Source: Cytophagales bacterium (GTDB lineage Bacteria > Bacteroidota > Bacteroidia > Cytophagales > Cyclobacteriaceae). From it: DNA of 22,275 nucleotides. The stretch is from positions 1 through 22,275 of the forward strand of contig DAHVFH010000104.1 of the NCBI GenBank assembly GCA_027317105.1, given 5' to 3'. Below are positions 1 through 6,842 of this stretch, piece after piece. The position numbers were made by a program, and so were the translations under genes. Under the pieces are notes generated by a model that searched no databases, was not told the DNA's origin, and saw only the letters and a list, made by a program, of their open reading frames with translations. The stretch's first letter is position 1, and each line of letters begins with the position of its first letter.

Positions 1-110
1 AACCGGGTAGTTCTTGGTATCGCAGTAAGAATGTCTTCCGGAAGGCAGTTCAGGTAATAAGCAACTTGAACATAAGGGTGATACGAATTCTTCGTTCGGA
101 CTAAATGCAT
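1..110 (-). CDS. Probable transposase, N-terminal part (cut by window edge)
   Basis: Read on the minus strand from an ATG at 110, the frame stays open to the window edge and gives 36 residues starting MHLVRTKNSYHPYVQVAYYL. The sequence holds a short helical stretch followed by LPEDILTAIPRTTR, which resembles the N-terminal helix-turn-helix of transposases carried by Bacteroidota insertion sequences, where an 'IPxTT/ST' element precedes a tryptophan. The frame is open upstream of the ATG for another 15 or so codons, so the start is not certain. A GAGGAG lies about 20 bases upstream, too far to be a normal ribosome binding site. The catalytic domain would lie outside the window. The family call rests on a short motif and is tentative; an unrelated HTH protein is possible. 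No terminal inverted repeat was found in 111-272. Confidence 0.4.
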   Translation of the reverse strand, partial: MHLVRTKNSYHPYVQVAYYLNCLPEDILTAIPRTTR

Positions 111-272
111 TGAGGGGTTCAGATTAAGCTCCTCAAAATTCTAACAATTCTGCAAGTCGGAGAAATATGAAAATATTATTTTACCCGAAAATCAACGATG
201 TCGAAAATCCGGACGTGTTATTGAAGAAAGTTCGTAGAGTGCAGCGCGCGGTGCGGTAGGGTTTGCGCGGAG

Positions 273-584
273 CTATAGTTTCAGTTTGTCCGGGTTGTAG
301 CGCGCATCAAAAATCACTTCGATGTACACGGCCTGTGTTTCGTGTTGGTAACTGTAAATGATTTTGTAATTGCCTTCTACTAGGTAACGGTATTCTTTGC
401 CTTTGTCTTTTAGTGTTTCTTGTCGGGCTCCCGATTCAGGAAAAGCCTCCAACTGTTTAGCCCTGGCCAGCATAGCTTCAACTGTTCGTTGGGCTGCCGG
501 TGGGGAGTTCTCCGCAATAAAATCATAGGTTGTTTCTAGATCTGCCAAGGCTTCAGATGACCAGATCACTTGTGCCTTCTTCAA
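273..584 (-). CDS. RelE/ParE-family type II toxin, TTG start
   Basis: A 103-residue protein with the size and pattern of RelE/ParE toxins, which either cut mRNA in the ribosome (RelE) or poison gyrase (ParE). It begins with a beta strand (QVIWSSEALADL), followed by a two-helix hairpin to about residue 48, then a sheet with YRYLVEGNYKIIYSY (about 66-80) and the closing element IFDARYNPDKL (92-102), which matches the usual end of the family. The start codon is TTG at 584, inside the 4-base TTGA overlap with the upstream antitoxin stop, so translation is probably coupled. No in-frame ATG exists near this point. The order is antitoxin first, then toxin. Sequence alone cannot separate ribosome-dependent RNase from gyrase inhibitor; the loss or presence of the RelE basic catalytic residues is not clear here. 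Confidence 0.85.
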   Translation of the reverse strand: MKKAQVIWSSEALADLETTYDFIAENSPPAAQRTVEAMLARAKQLEAFPESGARQETLKDKGKEYRYLVEGNYKIIYSYQHETQAVYIEVIFDARYNPDKLKL

Positions 585-826
585 TGGCCAAACTTGGTTT
601 TAAAATAGTTTTCAACTTCTTCTTGGGAATGCACGTTGCCAGCGTTGATATCTTTTTCTGATCGGTCCAATTTGGCTTGTATCTCTTCCATCGTCTTTGG
701 CATCCGCTGTTCGTACAGACTTTTTACAGAACCTTTTTTTAAGGTGTCTATCCGTTGAATGAGTTTTTCGTCTTGTAGCCTGACCAGCCATTCAATGAGT
801 TCTACCTTCTTTACAGCAATGTCCAT
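581..826 (-). CDS. Antitoxin of the RelE/ParE-type module
   Basis: An 81-residue, mostly charged and helical protein directly upstream of the toxin. It starts at ATG 826 with a weak AGAAG upstream and stops with TGA at 583-581, overlapping the toxin's TTG by four bases. Residues 1-35 (with ELIEWLVRLQDEKLIQRIDT) look like the leading helix seen in many Bacteroidota antitoxins. The tail holds TMEEIQAKLDRSEKDI and a HSQEEVENYF segment, which would be the extended toxin-binding part. No classical ribbon-helix-helix or HTH signature is obvious, so how it binds DNA is not shown. The identification depends mainly on position, size and charge pattern next to a recognised toxin. Expected role: neutralise the toxin and repress the shared promoter. 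Confidence 0.75.
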   Translation of the reverse strand: MDIAVKKVELIEWLVRLQDEKLIQRIDTLKKGSVKSLYEQRMPKTMEEIQAKLDRSEKDINAGNVHSQEEVENYFKTKFGH

Positions 827-847
827 AGCTTCTAGATTTTAGTAATT

Positions 848-879
848 CAAAGCTAAAGCTTTTTCAAACCTTCTTCAAG
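848..879 (-). promoter_or_regulatory. Candidate promoter of the toxin-antitoxin operon
   Basis: On the minus strand CTTG (879-876), a 20-base spacer and TAGCTTTG (855-848) fit the Bacteroidota sigma-factor consensus of TTTG, about 19 bases, TAnnTTTG, with one mismatch in the first box. The predicted start of transcription would be about 15 bases upstream of the antitoxin ATG at 826. Seen by pattern only. Confidence 0.5.
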
Positions 880-933
880 GTGTATTTACTGGAGTCACGT
901 GCCTTCGCTAATTTCCAATTTTGGGACGAAAAT

Positions 934-1001
934 TTATCCCGCCAAAGTCGGGATAACATCTGGGATTTGTTCTGAAAATGATAATTTTCAAGTCGGGATA
1001 A
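934..1001. repeat. Two hairpins plus a duplicated 12-mer
   Basis: TTATCCCG (934-941) and CGGGATAA (949-956) form a perfect 8-base stem with a 7-base loop. TGAAAAT (973-979) and ATTTTCA (984-990) form a second stem with loop GATA. The 12-mer AAGTCGGGATAA occurs at 945-956 and again at 990-1001, so the right arm of the first hairpin is copied after the second. No T-run follows either stem on the plus strand, so they do not look like terminators. They may be a small dispersed palindromic repeat. Confidence 0.7.
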
Positions 1002-1136
1002 AAAATCCAAAATCTTTAGAAATTAGAGCGCTGTCTGAAAAACAGTAATCGTGTCGCTATCTTGTCAATTGTCCAATTGCTTTCATCATCTTTTTGTATA
1101 ATTTTAAAAGGCACAAATAAATCCTTACGAATTTTT

Positions 1137-2636
1137 ATGAAAGCAGTTCTCTGTAAATCTTTCGGCCTTCCCGATTCGTTGGTGACGGAAGATGTCCCCG
1201 CTCTTATTCCTCAAGCCGATGAAGTGCTGATCAACGTCTATGCGTGTGGCGTAAACTTTCCCGACCTGCTCATCATTCAGAATAAATACCAGTTCAAACC
1301 TGCGTTGCCATTTTCTCCGGGCGGAGAAGTCTCCGGCATCATCGCGGCCATTGGCGAAAAAGTGAAGCATCTGAAAGCCGATGATCGTGTAGTGGCACTT
1401 AGTGGCTGGGGTGGGTTTGCAGAACAATTGGTGATCAAAGCCAATCGGGTTTTCCCCCTGCCACGAGGAATGGATTTCATTAACGGAGCATGCACACTCT
1501 ATACCTATGGCACCTCTTATCATGCGCTAAAAGATCGCGCGCAAATCAAAGCCGGAGAAACGCTTTTGGTGTTGGGAGCGGCAGGTGGCGTTGGCTTGGC
1601 TGCGGTAGAACTGGGCCATGTGATGGGTGCTACCGTAATTGCAGCCGCCTCAACAGATGAAAAGCTTTCGATCTGCAAAGAGAAAGGCGCTTCGCACTTG
1701 ATCAATTATTCGAAAGAGGACTTACGGACGAGAATAAAAGAAATCACCAACGAAAAAGGAGTTGATGTGGTCTATGATGCCGTAGGTGGAAAGTTGGCCG
1801 AGCAGGCCTTGCGCTCGATGGCCTGGAAAGGTAGGTATCTGGTGGTGGGCTTTACCACAGGAGAAATCCCGCAGTTTCCCGCCAACCTCCCGTTGCTGAA
1901 AGGCTGCTCTATCATGGGTGTTTTCTGGGGAAGCTTTGCGGAACGTGAACCACAACAGAGCCTTCAAAATTTCTCCGAACTTCAAGGGTTGATGAAGTCG
2001 GGAAAAATCAAACAACATATTTATAAAGTCTATGCGCTCGAAGATGGTGCGCAAGCGTTGAGCGACTTGATGAACCGAAAGGTAATTGGCAAAGCAGTGA
2101 TTAAAGTCGGAGACTGGAAAGAGGAACCGCAAGTAAAAAATGATCCTTCCACTGACCAACAAATTAAATCTCACACAATTACCAAGCCGCTAAAAATTAA
2201 ACTGAGTGAACTAAAAAAATACAATGGCCAATCCTTGGCGGTGAGCGATTGGCTCACGGTGACGCAGGAAATGATCAACGAATTTGCACATGCGACACAA
2301 GATGAGCAGTGGATCCACGTGGATGTGGAACGGGCAAAAACACAAATGCCTGGGGGCAAAACCATTGCACACGGTTATCTCACCCTGTCGCTGGCAGCGA
2401 AATTTCTTTTTGAATTGTTACAAGTGGAAGGCGCAACAACTTCCATTAACTACGGTTTGAACAAAGCCCGCTTCCCGGTGTCGGTAAAATCAGGAAGCCG
2501 CATTCGCATGACAGGCAAAATTGCCAACGTAGAAGAAATGAATAGTGGCTATAAAATTTTCATCGAATGTATAATGGAATTGGAAGGAGAAGAGAAACCC
2601 GCTTATGTTGGGGAGGTGATTACCGTGGTGTATTAG
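1137..2636 (+). CDS. Fusion of MDR quinone/enoyl reductase-like oxidoreductase with MaoC/NodN-type enoyl-CoA hydratase
   Basis: The protein is 499 residues from the ATG at 1137; the frame is open further upstream but only with a TTG and no family similarity there. Residues 1-325 are a zinc-independent medium-chain dehydrogenase/reductase of the NADPH:quinone oxidoreductase group: GVNFPDLL (38-45), GGEVSG (62-67) and the nucleotide-binding GAAGGVG (147-153). A polar linker (about 326-352) joins it to a hot-dog domain (353-499). That domain carries QDEQWIH (388-394), giving the D-x4-H pair (D389, H394) that is catalytic in R-specific enoyl-CoA hydratases, and TIAHGYLTLSL (409-419), typical of the NodN/MaoC branch. 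Known role of the parts: NADPH-linked reduction of an activated double bond and hydration of trans-2-enoyl-CoA to (R)-3-hydroxyacyl-CoA. The natural substrate of the MDR half is inferred from the neighbours, an SDR, an acyl-CoA dehydrogenase and a thiolase. One open frame crosses the junction. Confidence 0.85.
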   Translation: MKAVLCKSFGLPDSLVTEDVPALIPQADEVLINVYACGVNFPDLLIIQNKYQFKPALPFSPGGEVSGIIAAIGEKVKHLKADDRVVALSGWGGFAEQLVIKANRVFPLPRGMDFINGACTLYTYGTSYHALKDRAQIKAGETLLVLGAAGGVGLAAVELGHVMGATVIAAASTDEKLSICKEKGASHLINYSKEDLRTRIKEITNEKGVDVVYDAVGGKLAEQALRSMAWKGRYLVVGFTTGEIPQFPANLPLLKGCSIMGVFWGSFAEREPQQSLQNFSELQGLMKSGKIKQHIYKVYALEDGAQALSDLMNRKVIGKAVIKVGDWKEEPQVKNDPSTDQQIKSHTITKPLKIKLSELKKYNGQSLAVSDWLTVTQEMINEFAHATQDEQWIHVDVERAKTQMPGGKTIAHGYLTLSLAAKFLFELLQVEGATTSINYGLNKARFPVSVKSGSRIRMTGKIANVEEMNSGYKIFIECIMELEGEEKPAYVGEVITVVY

Positions 2637-2649
2637 ACGCGAACCGTAA

Positions 2650-2728
2650 GACTTGAGACATAAGGTGTGAGAAATGAGATATGAGAGCTATAAATTTAAA
2701 ATTCAACATTTAAAATTTAAAATTAAGA
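2650..2728. repeat. Purine-rich and AT-rich low-complexity spacer
   Basis: The spacer between the fusion gene and the SDR holds a run of degenerate 'GAGA(C/A)ATAAG'-like units (2650-2686) followed by repeats of AAATTTAAAATT (2690-2722), ending in the AGAGAG that may serve as ribosome binding site for 2732. Such degenerate tandem words are common between genes of Bacteroidota. No function is evident. Confidence 0.5.
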
Positions 2729-2731
2729 GAG

Positions 2732-3469
2732 ATGAGACTAAAAGACAAAGTTGCTTTGATCACGGGGGGAGCCAACGGCATTGGCCTAGCCACTGTAACG
2801 CGTTTTGTTAAAGAGGGTGCTAAAATTATTTTTTGGGATGTTTCCGATAAAGGAAACGAAGTAGCCGCACAACTTAAAAAAGAGGGGTGCGAAGTGTTGT
2901 TTAAAAAAGTATCCGTAACGGACGAAACCGAAGTGCAAAAGGCAGTTGCCGAAGCGAAAGCGCATTTTGGGCGCATTGATATTTTGATCAACAATGCGGG
3001 CATTACCAAAGACAGGACGTTACTGAAAATGTCGAAGCAGGAATGGGATGATGTCATTTCTGTAAACTTAACTGGCGTTTTCAATTGCACGCAGGCGGTC
3101 GCTCCAATTATGAAAGAGCAAAATTATGGTCGCATTGTTTCTGCTTCTTCCAATGTGGCCATCCGCGGAAATTATGGACAGACCAATTATGTGGCCACCA
3201 AATCAGCGATTATCGGCATGACGAAAGTCTGGGCGATGGAGCTCGGCCGCTTTGGTATTACCGCCAACTGCATTGCGCCCGGTTTTATCCAAACAGCAAT
3301 GACGGATGCTATGCCGGAAGAAGTGCGCAAACAAAGTATCGCTCATATCCCTGTTGGCAAATGGGGCGTCCCTGACGACATCGCCAATGGTTATCTCTAC
3401 TTAGCTTCTGATGAAGCGTCTTTTGTGAGCGGCATTTGTTTGACGATTGATGGAGGTGCAGCAAGGTGA
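2732..3469 (+). CDS. FabG-like SDR, probable 3-hydroxyacyl-CoA dehydrogenase / 3-oxoacyl reductase
   Basis: A 245-residue classical short-chain dehydrogenase. It has the cofactor motif TGGANGIG (11-18), NNAG (87-90), the catalytic set S140, Y153 and K157 (YVATK), and the C-terminal SGICLTIDGG. The start at 2732 follows AAGAGAG and matches the usual N-terminus. D36 at the end of the second beta strand (IIFWDVS) is the residue that normally favours NAD(H); FabG enzymes that use NADPH lack an acid here. That suggests, by inference, oxidation of (R)-3-hydroxyacyl thioesters rather than biosynthetic reduction. It lies 95 bases after the MDR-MaoC fusion and before the acyl-CoA dehydrogenase, which fits the step after MaoC hydration. 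Acyl carrier protein as substrate cannot be excluded, but no FAS gene is near. Confidence 0.88.
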   Translation: MRLKDKVALITGGANGIGLATVTRFVKEGAKIIFWDVSDKGNEVAAQLKKEGCEVLFKKVSVTDETEVQKAVAEAKAHFGRIDILINNAGITKDRTLLKMSKQEWDDVISVNLTGVFNCTQAVAPIMKEQNYGRIVSASSNVAIRGNYGQTNYVATKSAIIGMTKVWAMELGRFGITANCIAPGFIQTAMTDAMPEEVRKQSIAHIPVGKWGVPDDIANGYLYLASDEASFVSGICLTIDGGAAR

Positions 3470-3554
3470 TCCATAGGAAGTAGGCAACACACAATTTCTT
3501 ACTTACTCAATGCCTATTGCCTATTAAAACAATTCTTAATTTAAAATAAAAGTA

Positions 3555-5360
3555 ATGACCCGCTACACCAGCATCGAACACCTCAAGTTCCTCCTTCAAG
3601 ACGTTCACGATTTCAACGAGGTCGTGGCTCTTCCTCATTTTTCGCACGTGAAATGGGAAGAAGCGTGGATGATGATCGAATCGGCAAAACAATTAGCCGA
3701 CCGTGATATGGCGCCCTACTTCCGCGAGATGGACGAGAAGCCAGCCCACTACGAAGGCAACGGTGTGGTGCGCACACACCCGCAGTTAAAAACAATCATT
3801 CAGCAGGCGGCAGAGAATGGTTGGATTGGTGGAGCGGCAAAATTTGAATTTGGAGGCATGCAACTGCCCATGATGCTCTTCAATGCGGCACACCATATTT
3901 TTGTTGCCGCCAACAATGGATGCCAGGGTTATTTTAGCCTATCAGCCGGGGCGGCTGCCCTCATCACCAGTTTTGGCAGCAAAGAACAAGTCGAAACTTT
4001 TGTGCCTAAAATTTTTGCCGGCCAATGGCAAGGCACCATGGCACTAACCGAACCCCAAGCTGGAAGTTCATTGACCGACATCACCACAAGTGCAACGTCA
4101 ATTAAGGATGGCTTTTATAAAATCAAAGGGCAAAAGATTTTTATTTCCGGAGGACAGCACGAAGCGTGCGATAATTTTGTCCACTTAACACTGGCCCGCA
4201 TTGAAGGCGCACCCCCCGGAGTGAAAGGTATTTCACTATTCATCGTTCCTAAATTCTTTCCAGAAAAAAACGGGAATCTTACACCCAACGATGTTTTCTG
4301 TGCGGGCGATTTTCAAAAGATGGGACAGCGCGGTTATTGTACAACGCATCTTGTGTTTGGCGACAACGGAAACTGTAAAGGTTGGCTTGTCGGTGAACCA
4401 CACAAGGGACTTTCGTGCATGTTCCAGATGATGAACGAAGCTCGTATAGGCGTGGGATTGGGCGCGGCTTCGGTAGCGATGGCTGCCTATCAGGCTTCGT
4501 TACAATATGCCAAAGAACGACCGCAAGGAAGACTGGCTTCAGAAAAAGATCCGTTGAAATCTCCTACCCTGATAATCAATCACGCGGACGTTCAACGGAT
4601 GTTGCTTACGCAAAAAGCAATAGCGGAAGGTTCGATTTCGCTGGCGATGGAATGCAGCAAGCTTTCTGACTTGGTGCAGGCAACTGAAGGCGAGGCGAAA
4701 CAAAAACATTGGCTCTTGCTGGAGTTGCTCACACCCATTATGAAAACCTATCCATCTGAACAAGGAAGCCGATCGGCTGCATTGGCTATTCAGACGTTAG
4801 GCGGTTATGGTTACACCACCGACTTCACTGTGCAACAGCATTACCGCGATTTAAAAATTATGTCTTTGTATGAAGGCACCACCGGAATCCAATCGCTAGA
4901 CTTGCTGGGCCGAAAAGTAGTGATGGAAAAAGGGAGGGCATTACTTATTTTATCAGAATCAATTACAGAGACCATCAAACAAGCATCTGCCTTTGACTCG
5001 TTGAAAGTTTATGCAAATGAACTGAGCGAAGAACTCATTCGCATTGATCAAGTATTGAAACACCTTATCCAATTTGCGAAACAAGGAGATATTGATCGCT
5101 ACTTATCTGACGCCACTGTTTTTATGGAACAAATGAGTTATGTGGTGATTGGGTGGCAATGGTTGAAACAAGCGGTAGCGGCATCTCAAAAATTAAGGAA
5201 AGAAGACCTTCAAAGTCAAACGCGAACATTTTACGAAAGCAAAATACATACAATGAAATTTTTCTTCCGCTACGAACTTCCTCACGCGGCTGCTTGTGCC
5301 AAAGTTTTAATGAGTGAGGAATTCCTGACCAATTCAAAAGACGCTTTGGTATTCGATTGA
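3555..5360 (+). CDS. FadE-type acyl-CoA dehydrogenase with C-terminal extension
   Basis: The 601-residue protein is longer than short-chain acyl-CoA dehydrogenases (about 380) and fits the FadE-like class that has extra N- and C-terminal segments. The middle domain holds TEPQAGSSLTDI (165-176) for flavin and substrate contacts. QTLGGYGYTTDF (413-424) and MSLYEGTTGIQ (436-446) follow; E440 lines up with the catalytic base of medium-chain acyl-CoA dehydrogenase. Residues from about 465 on form a helical C-terminal domain. The enzyme should use FAD to make trans-2-enoyl-CoA from acyl-CoA, passing electrons to electron-transfer flavoprotein, whose genes are not in the window. No signal peptide is seen, so it is cytoplasmic. 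It sits third in the acyl-CoA cluster, 85 bases after the SDR, and would supply the substrate of the MaoC domain. Chain-length preference cannot be read from the sequence. Confidence 0.92.
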   Translation: MTRYTSIEHLKFLLQDVHDFNEVVALPHFSHVKWEEAWMMIESAKQLADRDMAPYFREMDEKPAHYEGNGVVRTHPQLKTIIQQAAENGWIGGAAKFEFGGMQLPMMLFNAAHHIFVAANNGCQGYFSLSAGAAALITSFGSKEQVETFVPKIFAGQWQGTMALTEPQAGSSLTDITTSATSIKDGFYKIKGQKIFISGGQHEACDNFVHLTLARIEGAPPGVKGISLFIVPKFFPEKNGNLTPNDVFCAGDFQKMGQRGYCTTHLVFGDNGNCKGWLVGEPHKGLSCMFQMMNEARIGVGLGAASVAMAAYQASLQYAKERPQGRLASEKDPLKSPTLIINHADVQRMLLTQKAIAEGSISLAMECSKLSDLVQATEGEAKQKHWLLLELLTPIMKTYPSEQGSRSAALAIQTLGGYGYTTDFTVQQHYRDLKIMSLYEGTTGIQSLDLLGRKVVMEKGRALLILSESITETIKQASAFDSLKVYANELSEELIRIDQVLKHLIQFAKQGDIDRYLSDATVFMEQMSYVVIGWQWLKQAVAASQKLRKEDLQSQTRTFYESKIHTMKFFFRYELPHAAACAKVLMSEEFLTNSKDALVFD

Positions 5361-5388
5361 GATTTACGCAATAACTATTTTATGGGTT

Positions 5389-5482
5389 TTGAACCACATG
5401 GACACATACTACGAATAGAAACCAACAAAAGGAATAGCAACTATGTAAAAACCTATGTTCCTATGTTTCTACTGTGGTTCAA
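5389..5482. repeat. Imperfect palindromic element with 10-base terminal repeats
   Basis: TTGAACCACA (5389-5398) is matched by its exact reverse complement TGTGGTTCAA (5473-5482). Further in, the arms still match in part (ACATA words on the left, TATGT words on the right). The whole could fold into a 94-base imperfect hairpin in the spacer before the thiolase gene. It carries no frame. The form resembles small dispersed palindromes of Bacteroidota genomes; copy number could not be checked. Confidence 0.6.
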
Positions 5483-5547
5483 TGAAGAACTTTTTTCGAC
5501 CAAAATGAATTAACTTTCGGGAAAATTGAATTACTAATTCTACAAAT

Positions 5548-6726
5548 ATGAAAGACGTTGTGATTGTATCTGCTGTACGAACCCCATTTGGGAGTTTTGG
5601 TGGAAGTTTAGCGAGCGTATCGGCCGTAAAATTAGGATCAACTGCCGTAAAAGGGGCTTTGGCTAAAATCAATTTAGATCCGAAGCATGTTCAGGAAGTT
5701 TTCTTTGGAAATGTTATTTCTGCCGGGCTTCAGCAGGCGCCCGCAACGCAAGTGGCTGTGGGCGCGGGGTTAGGCTATACCATTCCTTGCACGTTGATCA
5801 ACAAAGTTTGCGCTTCAGGTATGAAAGCCATTATGCTTGGTACTCAATCCATTATGCTCGGACAAAATGAGGTGGTCGTAGCGGGTGGCATGGAGAGCAT
5901 GAGCAATATCCCTTATTATCTATTGAAAGCGCGCTATGGTTTTAAATATGGCAATGGTGAAGTGTTAGACGGCCTTACCTATGATGGCCTTACCGATGTG
6001 TACAACCATTGCGCCATGGGCGTGTGTGCAGATAATACGGCCAAAGACATGAACATCAGCCGTCAAGATCAGGACAATTATTCCATCAATTCATATAAAC
6101 GTGCTGCTGCTGCCTGGGCTGCCGGGAAATTCAATGATGAAGTCATTCCGGTAGAGATCACGGGAAGAAAGGGCGATGTTACTTTATTTGGCGAAGACGA
6201 AGAATATAAAAATGTAAACTTTGATAAAATACCCGGACTCAAACCCGTATTCACCAAAGAAGGGACCGTGACGGCCGCCAACGCCTCCACGATCAATGAT
6301 GGTGCTGCTGCCGTGGTGCTAATGAGTGCTGCAAAAGCAAAAGAACTTGGCCTCACTCCGATTGCTAAAATTTTAGGCTTTGCCGATGCGGCACAGGACC
6401 CCATGTGGTTCACGACTACACCTTCCTTGGCTATTCCAAAAGCCATGAAAATGGCCGGAGTCGAAAAAAATAACGTTGGGTATTACGAAATCAATGAAGC
6501 TTTCGCTGCGGTGGCCTTGGCTAATAACAAATTACTAGGTCTCGACCCTGAAAAAGTGAATGTAAATGGTGGAGCGGTGGCTTTAGGTCATCCGCTTGGC
6601 GCCTCTGGGGCGCGCATCACGATCACGCTGGCCAATGTTTTAAAACAGAACAAGTCCGCCATCGGTGTGGCAGGTATTTGTAACGGAGGTGGAGGCGCTT
6701 CGGCCATTGTGATTGAACGACTGTAA
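5548..6726 (+). CDS. Acetyl-CoA C-acetyltransferase (thiolase)
   Basis: A 392-residue thiolase of the biosynthetic/degradative AtoB-PhaA type. All three catalytic residues are in place: C88 in NKVCASGMKA, H348 in GHPLGASGAR and C378 in CNGGGGA, almost the same numbering as the well-studied Zoogloea enzyme. NEAFAAV, a further family signature, lies upstream of H348. The start at 5548 gives the usual MKDVVIVSAVRTP N-terminus. It either cleaves 3-oxoacyl-CoA with CoA or condenses two acetyl-CoA. The gene follows the acyl-CoA dehydrogenase after a 187-base spacer that contains a palindromic element, and a weak TAACTTTC box at 5511-5518 could give it its own promoter. It completes the reaction set of the cluster. 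The closeness to AtoB suggests short-chain substrates, but this is inference. Confidence 0.94.
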   Translation: MKDVVIVSAVRTPFGSFGGSLASVSAVKLGSTAVKGALAKINLDPKHVQEVFFGNVISAGLQQAPATQVAVGAGLGYTIPCTLINKVCASGMKAIMLGTQSIMLGQNEVVVAGGMESMSNIPYYLLKARYGFKYGNGEVLDGLTYDGLTDVYNHCAMGVCADNTAKDMNISRQDQDNYSINSYKRAAAAWAAGKFNDEVIPVEITGRKGDVTLFGEDEEYKNVNFDKIPGLKPVFTKEGTVTAANASTINDGAAAVVLMSAAKAKELGLTPIAKILGFADAAQDPMWFTTTPSLAIPKAMKMAGVEKNNVGYYEINEAFAAVALANNKLLGLDPEKVNVNGGAVALGHPLGASGARITITLANVLKQNKSAIGVAGICNGGGGASAIVIERL

Positions 6727-6792
6727 ATATTTGGTTCTACATTCCAGATACTGTTTGTCGACCTTGATCGTTATCAAAAGATGACCTCCCTA

Positions 6793-6830
6793 CCAGAATC
6801 AAGAATCAAGCATCCAGAATCCATCATCAA
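6793..6830. repeat. Degenerate short tandem words (CCAGAATC / AAGAATC)
   Basis: The spacer upstream of the MORN_2-repeat gene contains the related words CCAGAATC, AAGAATC, AAGCATC, CCAGAATCC and ATCATCAAG in a row. This kind of degenerate 7-8-base reiteration occurs between genes in Bacteroidota and has no known role here. Confidence 0.45.
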
Positions 6831-6842
6831 GTTACGATACCT

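Larger units (their letters stand above)
827..1136. other. Gene-free spacer with small palindromes
   Basis: No coding frame is convincing in this 310-base spacer between the divergent toxin-antitoxin operon and the acyl-CoA genes. Apart from the minus-strand promoter near 848-879 it holds two hairpins and a duplicated 12-mer between 934 and 1001. No clear plus-strand promoter box for the gene starting at 1137 was found; its leader is AT-rich (1090-1136) and lacks a Shine-Dalgarno sequence. Confidence 0.6.

Noticed and set aside
1..57. A plus-strand frame open from the edge ending in GRQFR
   Set aside because: Only 18 codons long, and the opposite strand gives a better transposase-like reading of the same bases.
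167..259. A 30-codon plus-strand frame (MKILFYPKIN...) with GGAG five bases upstream
   Set aside because: It is very short, has no known relative that I recognise, and lies in a probable mobile-element remnant; a chance frame is more likely.
934..956. The perfect hairpin as a transcription terminator
   Set aside because: No T-run follows on either strand, and no gene ends just before it.
1125..1523. Minus-strand open frames over the MDR-MaoC gene, and similar long frames opposite other genes
   Set aside because: They are shadows of well-supported coding frames, with no family motifs or start signals of their own.
5548..6726. The thiolase with the SDR as a polyhydroxyalkanoate operon
   Set aside because: No PHA synthase or phasin gene is present, and the SDR's D36 argues against the NADPH-linked reductase of that pathway.
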